Shown piece by piece: positions 47,202 to 56,407 of a stretch of 64,000 nt of DNA. The notes under the pieces are model-generated. The model had not been told where the DNA came from and did not search any database. It saw only the letters and a program-made list of their open reading frames with translations. Source of the stretch: Saprospiraceae bacterium. GTDB lineage: Bacteria > Bacteroidota > Bacteroidia > Chitinophagales > Saprospiraceae. A program made the translations under genes and the position numbers. The DNA lies in NCBI GenBank assembly GCA_016710235.1, contig JADJLG010000001.1, positions 1,539,501-1,603,500 on the forward strand, in the 5' to 3' direction. How positions within the stretch are numbered: the first letter of the stretch is position 1; every line of letters begins with the position of its first letter.

Positions 47202-48032
47202 TTATCCTTTCATAAATAGTTTTTTTACACCTTTTAAAATAATTGGTGGTGTAACATTTTCAACTATATTGACCAGTGTATTGAAATTTTTCATTTTATT
47301 GCCATCCAAGCCATCGGCTCTTTCTTTGAAAATGGTCATATGTTCCTTTTTGAAGGGATCTATTTCTTCCTGGGGGCGACCGTTGGTATAGTAATACAGT
47401 GCTAGCGATTTGCGACTCCATCCTTCCGGGCAGCTTAATGGATCTGGATGTCCGTGCCAAGAGTAATCTGTGGTAGAAAACATCGCCATTCGATTGAATA
47501 CAGGCAACACTTTTTTGACACAATGTTGCATTTCTTTATCCCACAATTCGAAATGACCTCCATATTCCTCTTTCCAATCTTTATTGAGGTACACCAATAC
47601 GTTCAACCTTCGGTCAAGTTTAGTAAATTTATTTTTATTAAAGTCAGCATGAATTTTTAGAAATCCGCCCTTTTTAATTTGATGAAAGCCTCCACCTTCA
47701 AAATAAGGATCCGGAATCAGTGCATCGATTCCTGTCAATTCAGTTAGAAATTCTAGAAAGGTCTGAGAATTTAAAAAATGTGCAAACATTTTGCTCGTTT
47801 CACCAAACCGGTGCTCACCTCTGCTCGCATATTTATTTTCATTGGGATTATTGTAATGCAAGTCAGTTCCTTTTTCCATATCGGGAAACTCTGCCAAAAC
47901 CTGATCCAGTACTTCGGGATTGAACACATTGTCGAAGTATGCGCTTGGAAACGGATCAGCGTTTTTGTATTTGTCTTTATTCTGGCGAGCCACCTCTAAA
48001 AGGTCTTGATATGCCGGTGCTAAAAATTGCAT
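47202..48032 (-). CDS. 2-oxoglutarate/Fe(II)-dependent oxygenase
   Basis: This is a cytoplasmic hydroxylase of the prolyl-4-hydroxylase-like 2OG-Fe(II) superfamily. The iron ligands are His-x-Asp in FLKIHADFNKN and the distal His in DYSWHGHPDPLSC. The 2OG-binding Arg is in WSRKSLALYYYTNG. LNVLVYLNKDWKEEYGGHFELWD is the conserved strand between them. At 276 residues it has normal length. Proteins or cell-surface sugars are possible substrates. Confidence 0.88.
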   Translation of the reverse strand: MQFLAPAYQDLLEVARQNKDKYKNADPFPSAYFDNVFNPEVLDQVLAEFPDMEKGTDLHYNNPNENKYASRGEHRFGETSKMFAHFLNSQTFLEFLTELTGIDALIPDPYFEGGGFHQIKKGGFLKIHADFNKNKFTKLDRRLNVLVYLNKDWKEEYGGHFELWDKEMQHCVKKVLPVFNRMAMFSTTDYSWHGHPDPLSCPEGWSRKSLALYYYTNGRPQEEIDPFKKEHMTIFKERADGLDGNKMKNFNTLVNIVENVTPPIILKGVKKLFMKG

Positions 48033-48135
48033 ATTAAAATTTTTTATATGTAAAAGTACAACGAATTCCTAAAAACAGACAAATTGATCTTTATTTTTTT
48101 GGGGATAAGACAGAATGATCTGAATCGAATATCAA

Positions 48136-50016
48136 TCATCTACCCACATAGATCAGCAGTATGGAAATATCAGCAGGTGAGACACCACTGATCCTTGTTG
48201 CCTGGCCGATCGTGATTGGTTTTATTTTGCTGAGTTTTGATTTTGCCTCATTGGAAAGTGCAGCGATAGAGTAATAGTCAAAGGACTCCGGTAGAGGAAC
48301 GCTTTCAAGACGACTCATTTTCTCAGCCATTTCCTGTTCTTTCTTGATATATCCTTCATATTTCACTTGAGTCTCAGTCAGGTCCAATATTTCGTCGTCA
48401 TACGGTGAAAGAAAAATATCAATTCCGGCCTCAAGAGATTTGAGCTCCTTGAGGCTTATATCAGGTCGAGACAAGAGCTGGAGCCACTTGGTTTTTTGAT
48501 CTACCCGAGCTGAGGATTTTGACTCGAGATATGAATTTATCTGCTCAGGGGATGCAGTATTGGTCTGTAGAAACTCTTTGATTTTTACCAGGGCTTCTTC
48601 TTTTTGTCGGACTCTTTGCATGCGATCCTCCATTCCATTCATGCCTTGCGCGAGTGCGAGAGGAGTAAGTCGGAGATCTGCATTGTCCTGTCTCAGAAGA
48701 ATCCTAAATTCTGCCCTTGAGGTGAACATTCGATACGGTTCATCTGTGCCTTTGTTGACAAGATCGTCAATCAGTACCCCTATGTATGCATCAGATCGGC
48801 TCAGGATGACAGGAGATTCGTCTTTGACAAATTTTGCCGCATTCCAACCAGCCATAAATCCCTGGCAAGCAGCTTCTTCATAGCCTGTTGTCCCATTGAT
48901 TTGACCGGCAAAAAACAAGCCTTGCACGAGTTTGGTCTCCAGACTTAGTTTTAACTGAGTGGGCGGAAAATAATCATATTCTATAGCATATCCCGGCCTG
49001 AACATGCGCACATTTTCTAGTCCGGGAATCCTCGTGAGTGCTTTGTACTGAATATCTTCAGGAAGAGAGGAAGAGAATCCATTCAGGTATATTTCCTGCG
49101 TATCCCATCCTTCTGGTTCGATGAATAGTTGGTGTCTGTCGCGCTCACCAAACCGCTCTATTTTATCCTCAATGCTCGGACAGTATCGTGGACCAAGTCC
49201 CTGAATTCTTCCCGCAAACATGGGACTTTTATCAAAGCCGGTACGGAGAATTTCGTGGACTTCAGGGTTGGTGTAGCTAATATGGCAACAAAGTTGACGT
49301 GAAAGTGGCGGAGTTTCCGTAAATGAGAATCTGGAAGGATTGTTGTCACCCTCCTGGATTTCAGTTTTCGAATAATCAATACTTCGGCCATCCAGACGAG
49401 GAGGCGTTCCTGTCTTCATCCTACCGGATTCAAATCCCAAAGAGACTAATTGTTCTGTGATGCCTTTTGCAGCCGATTCTCCGGCTCTACCGCCGCCAAA
49501 TTGTTTTTCACCAATGTGTATAATTCCATTGAGGAAGGTTCCATTGGTTAATACCACCGTTTTAGCCTGGATATGGATTCCAAGACTGGTTACAATACCG
49601 CAAACCCGATTCTCCTTGACTTGTAAACCGGAGACCATGTCCTGCCAGAAATCAATGAGAGGATGAGCTTCTAGCATTTGCCTCCATTTTCTGGCAAAGA
49701 GCGCTCTGTCACTTTGAGCGCGTGGACTCCACATCGCAGGCCCCTTTGAGCGGTTGAGCATACGAAATTGCACCATGGTATGATCTGTCACGATACCGGA
49801 ATATCCGCCAAGGGCATCAATCTCTCGGACGATCTGTCCTTTGGCGACGCCACCCATAGCCGGATTACAAGACATCTGTGCGATAGCTTGCATGTTCATC
49901 GTGATCAGAAGCACCCGACAACCCATATGGGCTGCAGCGACCGAGGCTTCACAACCTGCATGACCGGCTCCAACTACAATGACGTCATATTGAGGAAATA
50001 TTCCGGACTCATTCAT
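48136..50016 (-). CDS. mnmG: tRNA uridine-5-carboxymethylaminomethyl modification enzyme MnmG
   Basis: MnmG with MnmE installs the cmnm5 group at U34 of several tRNAs. The FAD site VVGAGHAGCEASVAAA starts at residue 13. MSCNPAMGGVAKGQIVREIDALGG, KTGTPPRLDGRSIDYS and GLFFAGQINGTTGYEEAACQG are family signatures. The C-terminal helical domain ends in ATRISGVSPADISILL. At 626 residues it has standard length. It is monocistronic here. Confidence 0.97.
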   Translation of the reverse strand: MNESGIFPQYDVIVVGAGHAGCEASVAAAHMGCRVLLITMNMQAIAQMSCNPAMGGVAKGQIVREIDALGGYSGIVTDHTMVQFRMLNRSKGPAMWSPRAQSDRALFARKWRQMLEAHPLIDFWQDMVSGLQVKENRVCGIVTSLGIHIQAKTVVLTNGTFLNGIIHIGEKQFGGGRAGESAAKGITEQLVSLGFESGRMKTGTPPRLDGRSIDYSKTEIQEGDNNPSRFSFTETPPLSRQLCCHISYTNPEVHEILRTGFDKSPMFAGRIQGLGPRYCPSIEDKIERFGERDRHQLFIEPEGWDTQEIYLNGFSSSLPEDIQYKALTRIPGLENVRMFRPGYAIEYDYFPPTQLKLSLETKLVQGLFFAGQINGTTGYEEAACQGFMAGWNAAKFVKDESPVILSRSDAYIGVLIDDLVNKGTDEPYRMFTSRAEFRILLRQDNADLRLTPLALAQGMNGMEDRMQRVRQKEEALVKIKEFLQTNTASPEQINSYLESKSSARVDQKTKWLQLLSRPDISLKELKSLEAGIDIFLSPYDDEILDLTETQVKYEGYIKKEQEMAEKMSRLESVPLPESFDYYSIAALSNEAKSKLSKIKPITIGQATRISGVSPADISILLIYVGR

Positions 50017-50131
50017 TCCATCTGTATTGCATGGTCGGCAAAGTTAAGACAAAGGCATCTACTATTGGAATTGAATGAATTTTCCTCAGTAGCTTCCGCT
50101 CTGGTTGGAAGCGTGTGAATTGAAATTTACA

Positions 50132-50587
50132 CTAGGCGTCAGGAATATTAGGCTCTACTAATTTGGTGAGTTTTTCCAATGATTCTTGCCACCCGAGATA
50201 ACACATTTCGAGGGGAATCATTTCTGGAATTCCTTCTTGGACTATCGAAATTTCAGTGCCACAAGTGACCTGTTTCAAGTGAACAGTGGTAATCATTTGG
50301 CCCGGTAGATTGGGGTCATCGAAAATATCCGTCTGGCGGATTAATTCATTTTCTTTAAGATCCAGGTATTTGCCACCAAATGAATGACCATTACCTGTGG
50401 TGAAATTTACAAATGACATTTTATAATTTCCACCTACTCGTACATCCATTTCGTGGACTTGGCAAAGAAAGCCATAAGGAGGAATCCAAGAAGCTATAGC
50501 TAATGGGTCTGTATATGCTCTATACAGTTTTTCCGGGCTAGCTTTGATGACACGGTGTAGTTTTACTACATGTTTTGATTCACTCAT
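50132..50587 (-). CDS. SRPBCC/AHSA1-family protein
   Basis: This small helix-grip protein resembles AHSA1/START-like lipid-binding proteins. The ATG at 50587 fits the domain start (KHVVKLHRVIKASPEKLYRAYTDP); upstream codons in the frame do not resemble protein. It shows DPLAIASWIPP, the YKMSFVNFT strand and a C-terminal helix (GWQESLEKLTKLV). A ligand cannot be predicted. At 151 residues it matches the family. Confidence 0.82.
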   Translation of the reverse strand: MSESKHVVKLHRVIKASPEKLYRAYTDPLAIASWIPPYGFLCQVHEMDVRVGGNYKMSFVNFTTGNGHSFGGKYLDLKENELIRQTDIFDDPNLPGQMITTVHLKQVTCGTEISIVQEGIPEMIPLEMCYLGWQESLEKLTKLVEPNIPDA

Positions 50588-51131
50588 GATTTCAATTATT
50601 GGTTCTAACGCGAATGTACGATATACTGCAATATGAAATTTCAAAATGAAGAAACTAAGACCGACTCCCTGCTGGAGAGCCAAATGCCGGCTGTTAAGAT
50701 CAGAGTAAGAAAACAATAACGATTGGAATATAATATGGGTCGATTCAAACTATATTAATTTCAAAATCCGAACCAAGGTATAAAAGGGAATTAAAATATT
50801 TCCATTTGAAATGAATGCCATGGCGATCGAAGACTATCTCAAGAGTTTGTAAACCCATTTAAATACAACGATGTCTAACTGAAAAATACCCTACAACTTA
50901 TTTTTTCTTTAATATGTTTTGGGCTGCAGCGGATGTCCAAGAATATAGTTCAAAGTGATTCTTGCTAAGGTCTTAAGTCAAGGTCTTTTTACTATGGTTT
51001 CTATTTTGACGCTATAATCATTGTTAGGATGAACACAACTAACACATGATGTTTAATTTTTTTTTAAAATGAGAAATAATTGTTGCCAAACTAGATAAGT
51101 ATTGTAATATTGTAGCTGAATTATAATAAAT
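50588..51131. other. Intergenic region
   Basis: This 544-bp AT-rich spacer separates two divergent genes. I see no protein-coding frame or repeat in it. The only recognisable element is the promoter at 51083-51112. Confidence 0.55.
51083..51112 (+). promoter_or_regulatory. Candidate Bacteroidota promoter of the 51132 lipoprotein
   Basis: TTG at 51083-51085 is followed after 19 bp by TAATATTG (51105-51112), one mismatch to TAnnTTTG. The ATG lies 20 bp downstream. Spacing fits the known -33/-7 arrangement. Confidence 0.4.
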
Positions 51132-52352
51132 ATGAAAACTTTAGGATACCTGCTATTCACGGCCTTCGTGGCGCTATCTTGCCATAAGCCCCAAAATAAC
51201 GATATGGCTCATGAAAGTACCTGTGATGAAATTCTTCAGGACAGTATCATTAAAAACACTTCACCTATATGGTTTTATAAAACAGAAAGGGCTTACCAAA
51301 TAGCAAATATCATCCCATTGAGGACGCGGGTTTTTACCAATTACGTCCAAAACGAGTTCTCTATGGTCTGGGATCCTTTGGATGGCAAGCTAATTAGGAC
51401 TTTAGGCTCTAAAGTCTTCAATCAAATTACTTTTGGAAAATATTTTACTTCATATGGAGATACTGTTGCTTATTTAGATTCAAATTTCGACTATTCTGAG
51501 TATAATGCTATAGATGGCACTTTGTTATTTAAAGAGGATAACGATAAAGACATTGAACACTTAATAATATTCGATGATGAAATTTATTGCTTACAGAACT
51601 CCACCTTTAATCATGCAAGAGTCGCTCTAATTAGAAAGAAAAAAATTGGAGAGAACAAGTCATTTCAAAATGTTCTGATTATTCCACTTCCAAACCCTGA
51701 AGTTAATTTTGTTGTTAGTTTTGAAGTATATAGGACAGATAACGGAGCTATGCAACTTACTTACGAATATCGTGCTGACAGCAATAAATTAAACTTGGTT
51801 ACGTATGATCTCTCAACTGGTAACAAGGTTTGGGAGAAAGAAATAGGTGAAGTGCATTCTCCTCCCGTTTCTCTTTTTATACTGGATAATCAATTGTACT
51901 ATAACAATGCCTTTAATAGCCTTGTCCAAGTAGATAAATCAACAGGAAACGTTAATTGGAGTTCAGCTTATTTTATTCAGGGCTTCTTTAAGCCACTGAA
52001 GTACAACGATAAACTCATTTTCAATTTTTATGAAAACATGGTATCCACTATAAAACAAATCAGTGCCAGTGATGGAACATTGTATAAATCAACTATACTT
52101 TGCGATTGTTTTCAAACAAATTTTAACTTGAATCTCGTCAATGATTATTTGTTTACAATCGAAAATGGGAATGTAATACGGGTTATGAATTTGAATCGCC
52201 CTGAAAAATCAGGAATTATTTTTGCACCATATGAAGATTGTTTCAGCGTGGCCGGAATGAAGGAAGGCTATGGAATGGCCGTCTTTCCGAACTTGAATTA
52301 TATAGTGGGTCTAAGCAATAATTCCTTTTTCTGTTTGAAGTATTCAATGTAA
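51132..52352 (+). CDS. Lipoprotein with PQQ-like beta-propeller repeats
   Basis: This is a predicted lipoprotein (lipobox FVALSC). Repeated strand patterns such as VTYDLSTGNKVWEKEIG, QVDKSTGNVNWSS and NTTY-like variants fit a PQQ/WD-type beta-propeller. The secreted protein at 29423 shows the same YDLSTG-W motif but also has a sorting domain. No enzyme residues were recognised, so a BamB-like or extracellular binding role is the best guess. The palindromic repeat region begins 80 bp after its stop. Confidence 0.65.
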   Translation: MKTLGYLLFTAFVALSCHKPQNNDMAHESTCDEILQDSIIKNTSPIWFYKTERAYQIANIIPLRTRVFTNYVQNEFSMVWDPLDGKLIRTLGSKVFNQITFGKYFTSYGDTVAYLDSNFDYSEYNAIDGTLLFKEDNDKDIEHLIIFDDEIYCLQNSTFNHARVALIRKKKIGENKSFQNVLIIPLPNPEVNFVVSFEVYRTDNGAMQLTYEYRADSNKLNLVTYDLSTGNKVWEKEIGEVHSPPVSLFILDNQLYYNNAFNSLVQVDKSTGNVNWSSAYFIQGFFKPLKYNDKLIFNFYENMVSTIKQISASDGTLYKSTILCDCFQTNFNLNLVNDYLFTIENGNVIRVMNLNRPEKSGIIFAPYEDCFSVAGMKEGYGMAVFPNLNYIVGLSNNSFFCLKYSM

Positions 52353-52433
52353 TATCCATTTGTTTGCGAGGATATATCATTCAAGCCTGATTTTGCCGCT
52401 TTATTCTATAATAGAACAAAATCGGGTAAGCAG

Positions 52434-52898
52434 TCGACGTACCGTAGGTACGCAATATAAATGAAACAAGTTTATAGAATGGAAGCAAGCTAAAAATTTG
52501 ATATTGGATGCCTACAGCACCCTGATACTATCTCAACATTATTGGTGCGACTGCTAAATTGTCCCTAGCGGGACAGAATATGAGGCTCTGTGACCATTAG
52601 ATAAAGTCCCGTTAGGGACTGCATGTTGGTCAGAAGAAAACAAGGAAAGTATTTAGCGTACCGTAGGTACGCAATATAAATGAAACAAGTTTATAGAATG
52701 GAAGCAAGCTAAAAAATTTGATATTGGATGCCTACAGCACCCTGATACTATCTCAACATTATTAGTGCGACCTCTATATTGTCCCTAGCGGGACAGAATA
52801 TGTGGCTCTGTGACCATTAGATAAAGTCCCGTTAAGGACTGCAAATTGGTCAGAAGAAAGCAGGGAAAGCATATTGCGTACCGTAGGTACGCAATATA
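52434..52898 (+). repeat. Palindromic repeat units, left block (one partial and two full copies)
   Basis: Each full unit runs from about TTTGATATTGGATGCC to GGTACGCAATATAA (190 bp). It holds up to four palindromes: TGCCTaAGGCA (often decayed to TGCCTACAGCA), GTCCCTAGCGGGAC, GTCCCGTTAGGGAC and GCGTACCGTAGGTACGC. Units are joined by a 35-bp linker. Here a tail-only copy lies at 52434-52458. The GTCCC palindromes are at 52561, 52606, 52781 and 52826; the GTACC hairpins are at 52656 and 52876. All face the same way. They resemble REP-type elements mobilised by the adjacent Y1 transposase. Confidence 0.85.
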
Positions 52899-52933
52899 AT
52901 ATCTTTTAATATTGGAACAAGATCAAAGAATCA

Positions 52934-53395
52934 TTACTCTAAAGATTTGAATAAATATTGTTCCTTGTAATCCACTTCAAATTCTAGTAGCATGGCTTTA
53001 TATTCTGATAAGAAATCTTTTTTTCTGTGATGCTCTTCTTGATTTTTAATATATTCTATGACTGTAGGGATAGTAGATTTATTATAAGAGAAAGCACCAT
53101 AACCTCCTTGCCATGAAAACTTCGAAGATGTAAACTTCATTCTATTGATCCATCCGGAAGAATCTCCTTTGATATCTTGCATAAGTTCAGAAAGAGATTG
53201 AGTCGGACGCATTCCAAATAATATATGAATATGGTCAGGCATTCCATTTATAGCTAAGACTTTGTGAGAATGATTTTGAATAATTCCTGTGATATATTTA
53301 TGCAATTCATCTTTCCAAGATGACAAGATCAAGGATTTACGAAATTGCACAGCAAAAACAGCTTGAATATGAATTTGTGTATATGTGTTGGGCAT
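52934..53395 (-). CDS. REP-associated Y1 (IS200-like) transposase
   Basis: This single-strand transposase of the TnpA_REP/IS200 group cuts DNA at hairpins. The HUH motif is H55-I-H57 in MPDHIHILFG, and the catalytic tyrosine is probably Y115 in VIEYIKNQEEHH. WQGGYGAFSY and KKDFLSEYKAML are other conserved segments. At 153 residues it appears intact. It lies on the strand opposite to the repeats, exactly between the tail of one unit (ends about 52898) and the head of the next (about 53500), in the position of the usual 35-bp linker. It probably recognises these palindromes. Confidence 0.88.
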   Translation of the reverse strand: MPNTYTQIHIQAVFAVQFRKSLILSSWKDELHKYITGIIQNHSHKVLAINGMPDHIHILFGMRPTQSLSELMQDIKGDSSGWINRMKFTSSKFSWQGGYGAFSYNKSTIPTVIEYIKNQEEHHRKKDFLSEYKAMLLEFEVDYKEQYLFKSLE

Positions 53396-53499
53396 GAGCT
53401 AATATTTTAGTAGATGAATATTATTGTTTTGCAAAATAGCAAGATTATTGAATTCTGGATTTAATAAAATGATTTTTATTATGATAGCATCAACCTAGA

Positions 53500-54150
53500 A
53501 TTTTGATATTGGATGCCTAAGGCACCCTGATACTATTTCATCATTATTAGTGCGACTGCTATATTGTCCCTGGCAGGACAGAATATGAGGCTCTGTGACC
53601 ATTAAATAAAGTCCCGTTAGGGACGACATATTGGTCAGGAGAAAGCAGGGAAAGCATTTGGCGTACCGTAGGTACGCAATATAAATGATACAAGTTTATA
53701 GAATGGAAGCAAGCTAAAAAATTTGATATTGGATGCCTATGCGACCTTTATTCTGTCCCTAACGGGACAGAATTTGTGAGCAACAATAGATGAAGAACTG
53801 CTAAGCCAATTCTGTCCCCAACGGGACAGAATTTGAGGCTCTGTGACCATTAGATAAAGTCCCGTTAGGGACGACATGTTGGTCAGAAGAAAACAAGGAA
53901 AGTATTTAGCGTACCGTAGGTACGCAATATAAATGATACAAGTTTATAGAATGGGAGCAAGCTAAAAATTTGATATTGGATGCCTACAGCACCCTGATAC
54001 TATCTCATCATTATTGGTGCGACTGCTATATTGTCCCTAACGGGACAGAATTTGAGGCTCTGTGACCATTAGATAAAGTCCCGTTAGGGACTTCATGTCG
54101 GTCAGAAGAAAACAAGGAAAGTATTTAGCGTACCGTAGGCACGCAATATA
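53500..54150 (+). repeat. Palindromic repeat units, middle block (three copies)
   Basis: Copies 3-5 of the unit. The GTCCC-type palindromes are at 53566, 53611, 53755, 53814, 53859, 54033 and 54078; the GTACC hairpins are at 53661, 53909 and 54128. Copy 3 carries an intact TGCCTAAGGCA near 53514. Copy 4 is unusual: its first palindrome is present twice (53755 and 53814) around about 45 bp of unique sequence. The hairpin at 54128 has a C-for-T change in one arm. Confidence 0.85.
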
Positions 54151-54222
54151 AAGTAATAGAAGAACAAGCTTCTCTATAGTTCACTCAGAGTCACAAAATG
54201 GGTATTATGAGCCTTGATAAAA

Positions 54223-54278
54223 GCCTGTTCATGGCTTAAAACTGCCTGTTCGTGGCTCGGAAAAGCCTCTTCGTGGTC
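54223..54278 (+). promoter_or_regulatory. Three 21-bp-spaced direct repeats, probable LytTR operator (array 1)
   Basis: GCCTGTTCATGGCT starts at 54223, GCCTGTTCGTGGCT at 54244 and GCCTCTTCGTGGTC at 54265, an exact 21-bp period that puts all three on one face of the helix. The last copy begins 43 bp before GACCTTTG (54308-54315), a one-mismatch TAnnTTTG box, and no -33 TTG lies in between at the right distance. The core GTTCGT/GTTCAT and the spacing fit known LytTR sites (AlgR, AgrA). Array 2 at 60273 has the same geometry. Confidence 0.7.
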
Positions 54279-54334
54279 AGTCCTCAATTTTTCTCATTTA
54301 GTCTATTGACCTTTGCTTGATTAAACCAATTTTT

Positions 54335-55252
54335 ATGAAAAAAATGATTACTTTTTTATCATTCGTGGTTGTAGCCCTGTTTTCTGGGTTCCCACAGGAA
54401 GCGAAAGCGCAAAACAAAACATGCTATGTCCTCAAGATCAAATACTACTACTCAGACTCCAGTTATTGGACTCCAGATAGTATAATACTCAAAGATTATA
54501 CGGCAAAGCTCGAAAAAGTTCTAAACAATGCTTCTGGTCTAAACAAAGGCTTTGTACTGGAGTACAAAGGTATGACAAAAATTGTAGATACGATTAGGTT
54601 TGAATGGAATAAACGATTAGGACAATCTCAACAAAGTGTAACTCTTGGTGGTTATCTAAAATATTTTGAACCTGATACGACTATTTTACCGATTTATCTG
54701 GGTAATCTACGGATGTTTACTATCAATTATCCTACTAATATCTATAATTGGACGATTTGTAATCCTGCCATGGGATACCCAAATTATACTCGAAATGGGA
54801 TAGTAATTGTGCGTAATGATAGTTTACCAAACTACAACGTTCCATTTTATATCAACGTAGGAGCTCGAGCGATTATGACAAAGATGGGTATATCAGTCTA
54901 TCCATTTGATGGATATCTGATGTCTACCAATATCTGGACCCTGACGGATAAGTGGGATCCAACATCTATTAATGGAATGAATATCAAAACATTTTCTTGT
55001 CTCAGTACTACTTTTAAACCATGCGGCACAACCGGCACTATCACCTTTGACCCAGGCGATACACGTGATGATATCATCATCAAGTATGATGAGATATCCA
55101 ATCCCGATCTCCATCAAGTCAGAATATATGATATAACTGGCAAACTATTGTTGTCTTCTGAAAAGCAAATGATTAATTTAGACCATTTACCTTCAGGGAT
55201 TATTTTTATACAATCAGGAAAGAAACGTTCTATCAAATATATTTTACAATAG
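54335..55252 (+). CDS. T9SS-secreted protein of unknown function
   Basis: This 305-residue secreted protein starts at the ATG at 54335, with signal MKKMITFLSF and cleavage near AKAQ. The body is beta-rich with many Tyr, Trp and Thr and only a few Cys. The C-terminus VRIYDITGKLLLSS, then LDHLPSGIIFIQSG, is a short T9SS type A sorting domain. No catalytic motif is recognised. The gene is flanked by palindromic repeats on both sides and preceded by the 21-bp array, so it is probably controlled by the LytTR cassette downstream. Confidence 0.7.
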   Translation: MKKMITFLSFVVVALFSGFPQEAKAQNKTCYVLKIKYYYSDSSYWTPDSIILKDYTAKLEKVLNNASGLNKGFVLEYKGMTKIVDTIRFEWNKRLGQSQQSVTLGGYLKYFEPDTTILPIYLGNLRMFTINYPTNIYNWTICNPAMGYPNYTRNGIVIVRNDSLPNYNVPFYINVGARAIMTKMGISVYPFDGYLMSTNIWTLTDKWDPTSINGMNIKTFSCLSTTFKPCGTTGTITFDPGDTRDDIIIKYDEISNPDLHQVRIYDITGKLLLSSEKQMINLDHLPSGIIFIQSGKKRSIKYILQ

Positions 55253-55299
55253 TATTTTTTGAAAAAAAATAGTCATAAAAAATGGTTTGATAAAAATCT

Positions 55300-55336
55300 C
55301 AACAATGGTACAGGTTGTATTCTTTTGCCATTGTTG
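55300..55336 (+). terminator. Possible terminator hairpin
   Basis: CAACAATGG (55300-55308) pairs perfectly with CCATTGTTG (55328-55336) across a 19-base loop, 48 bp after the secreted protein's stop. It lacks a following T run, so intrinsic termination is uncertain. Confidence 0.35.
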
Positions 55337-55405
55337 GGCTTATGAATATTGATATTATTTCCATCAAAATTCTGTAGTATTTTTCTATGGTACATTTTTT
55401 AATTC

Positions 55406-55813
55406 ATCAAGCTAAAAAATTTGATATTGGATGCCTAAGGCACCCTGATACTATTTCATCATTATTAGTGCGACCTCTATATTGTCCCTAGCGGGACAGA
55501 ATTTGAGGCTCTGTGACCATTAGATAAAGTCCCGTTAGGGACTGCATGTTGGTCAGAAGAAAGCAGGGAAAGTATTTAGTGTACCGTAGGTACGCAATAT
55601 AAATGATACAAATTTTAGAATGGCAATCGAGCTAAAATTTTGATATTGGATGCCTAAGGCACCCTGATACTATCTCATCATTATTAGTGCGACTGCTATA
55701 TTGTCCCTAGTGGGACAGAATTTGAGGCTCTGTGACCATTAGATAAAGTCCCGTTAGGGACGACATGTTGGTCATCAGAAAACAAGGAAAGCAGTCGGTG
55801 TGCCGTAGGTACA
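55406..55813 (+). repeat. Palindromic repeat units, right block (two copies)
   Basis: Copies 6 and 7, in the same orientation as the others. The GTCCC palindromes are at 55484, 55529, 55703 and 55748, and the GTACC hairpins at 55579 and about 55797. The last copy is degraded at its end (GTGTGCCGTAGGTACA). Both begin with TTTGATATTGGATGCC and an intact TGCCTAAGGCA. With the left blocks they enclose the 54335 gene. Confidence 0.85.
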
Positions 55814-55845
55814 TCATAAAGTTCTTGACATCCATTCTAGTGGTT

Positions 55846-55931
55846 ACCTCAAATTCACCTAAAAAAACCTCGAATTCACGTTTTTACTGCCGGTGCAGCT
55901 TGATTTATTGAGTGTAGAGACGATATTTTTG
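55846..55931 (+). promoter_or_regulatory. 21-bp-spaced repeat pair and promoter before the LytTR gene
   Basis: ACCTCAAATTCAC (55846) and ACCTCGAATTCAC (55867) are 21 bp apart. Downstream, TTG at 55900-55902 and TATTTTTG at 55924-55931 are 21 bp apart and match the -33/-7 pattern. TTGAGCTCAA, a perfect 10-bp palindrome, lies at 55950 in the leader. The repeats differ from the GTTCGT arrays, so a different or weaker site is implied; an autoregulatory one is possible. Confidence 0.4.
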
Positions 55932-55983
55932 CTCTATAGCTGACTCGATTTGAGCTCAATTAAATGGTGTAATAAAGTTTTGA

Positions 55984-56328
55984 ATGAACACAAATACCAA
56001 TCTCGTACTCTCCGCCGATCAGGGCCTGATCGTTCCTCTGAATAGACTTCTATACATTCAAGCAAAGGATAATGCTTCACAACTGTATATAGAAGGAGGC
56101 CGAAATCTATTGGAATGGAAGCCGCTTAAATACTTCAACCTGATGTTGTCGGATCAGGTTGGTTTTTTACGAATCCATAGATCTTATATAGTCAATCGTC
56201 TTTATGTAGTCAAGAGTAGAGCTAATGAGCTACAGTTAACCGACGGAACTGTCCTTCCAATTGGGATCACCTATAAAGAAAAAACACATCAATGGATTTT
56301 AAAGCCTCCGGAAAATACGGATAGATAA
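55984..56328 (+). CDS. Free-standing LytTR DNA-binding domain protein
   Basis: This 114-residue protein consists of a LytTR domain and little else. The pattern ADQGLIVPLNRLLYIQAKDN, then VGFLRIHRSYIVN and LQLTDGTVLPIG is the LytTR fold with the conserved F-x-R-x-H-R-S-Y-I-V-N segment. There is no receiver domain, so it is either constitutively active or partnered. It is first in an operon with the sensor kinase and response regulator and may bind the 21-bp arrays itself. Confidence 0.85.
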   Translation: MNTNTNLVLSADQGLIVPLNRLLYIQAKDNASQLYIEGGRNLLEWKPLKYFNLMLSDQVGFLRIHRSYIVNRLYVVKSRANELQLTDGTVLPIGITYKEKTHQWILKPPENTDR

Positions 56329-56407
56329 ATACAGATTTATCTTTTTTTTACTCCTTGCAAACCAATTTTTTCATCAAACAATCCAATACTAATTTTAATC
56401 TATCCCA

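Noticed and set aside
51171..51185. GGCCTTCGTGGCGC near the start of the 51132 lipoprotein as another operator copy
   Set aside because: It encodes the signal peptide, is single and has no 21-bp partner.
52434..55813. Regularly repeated palindromes looking like a CRISPR array
   Set aside because: Units are about 190 bp with near-identical interiors and no unique spacers of constant length, and no cas genes are present.
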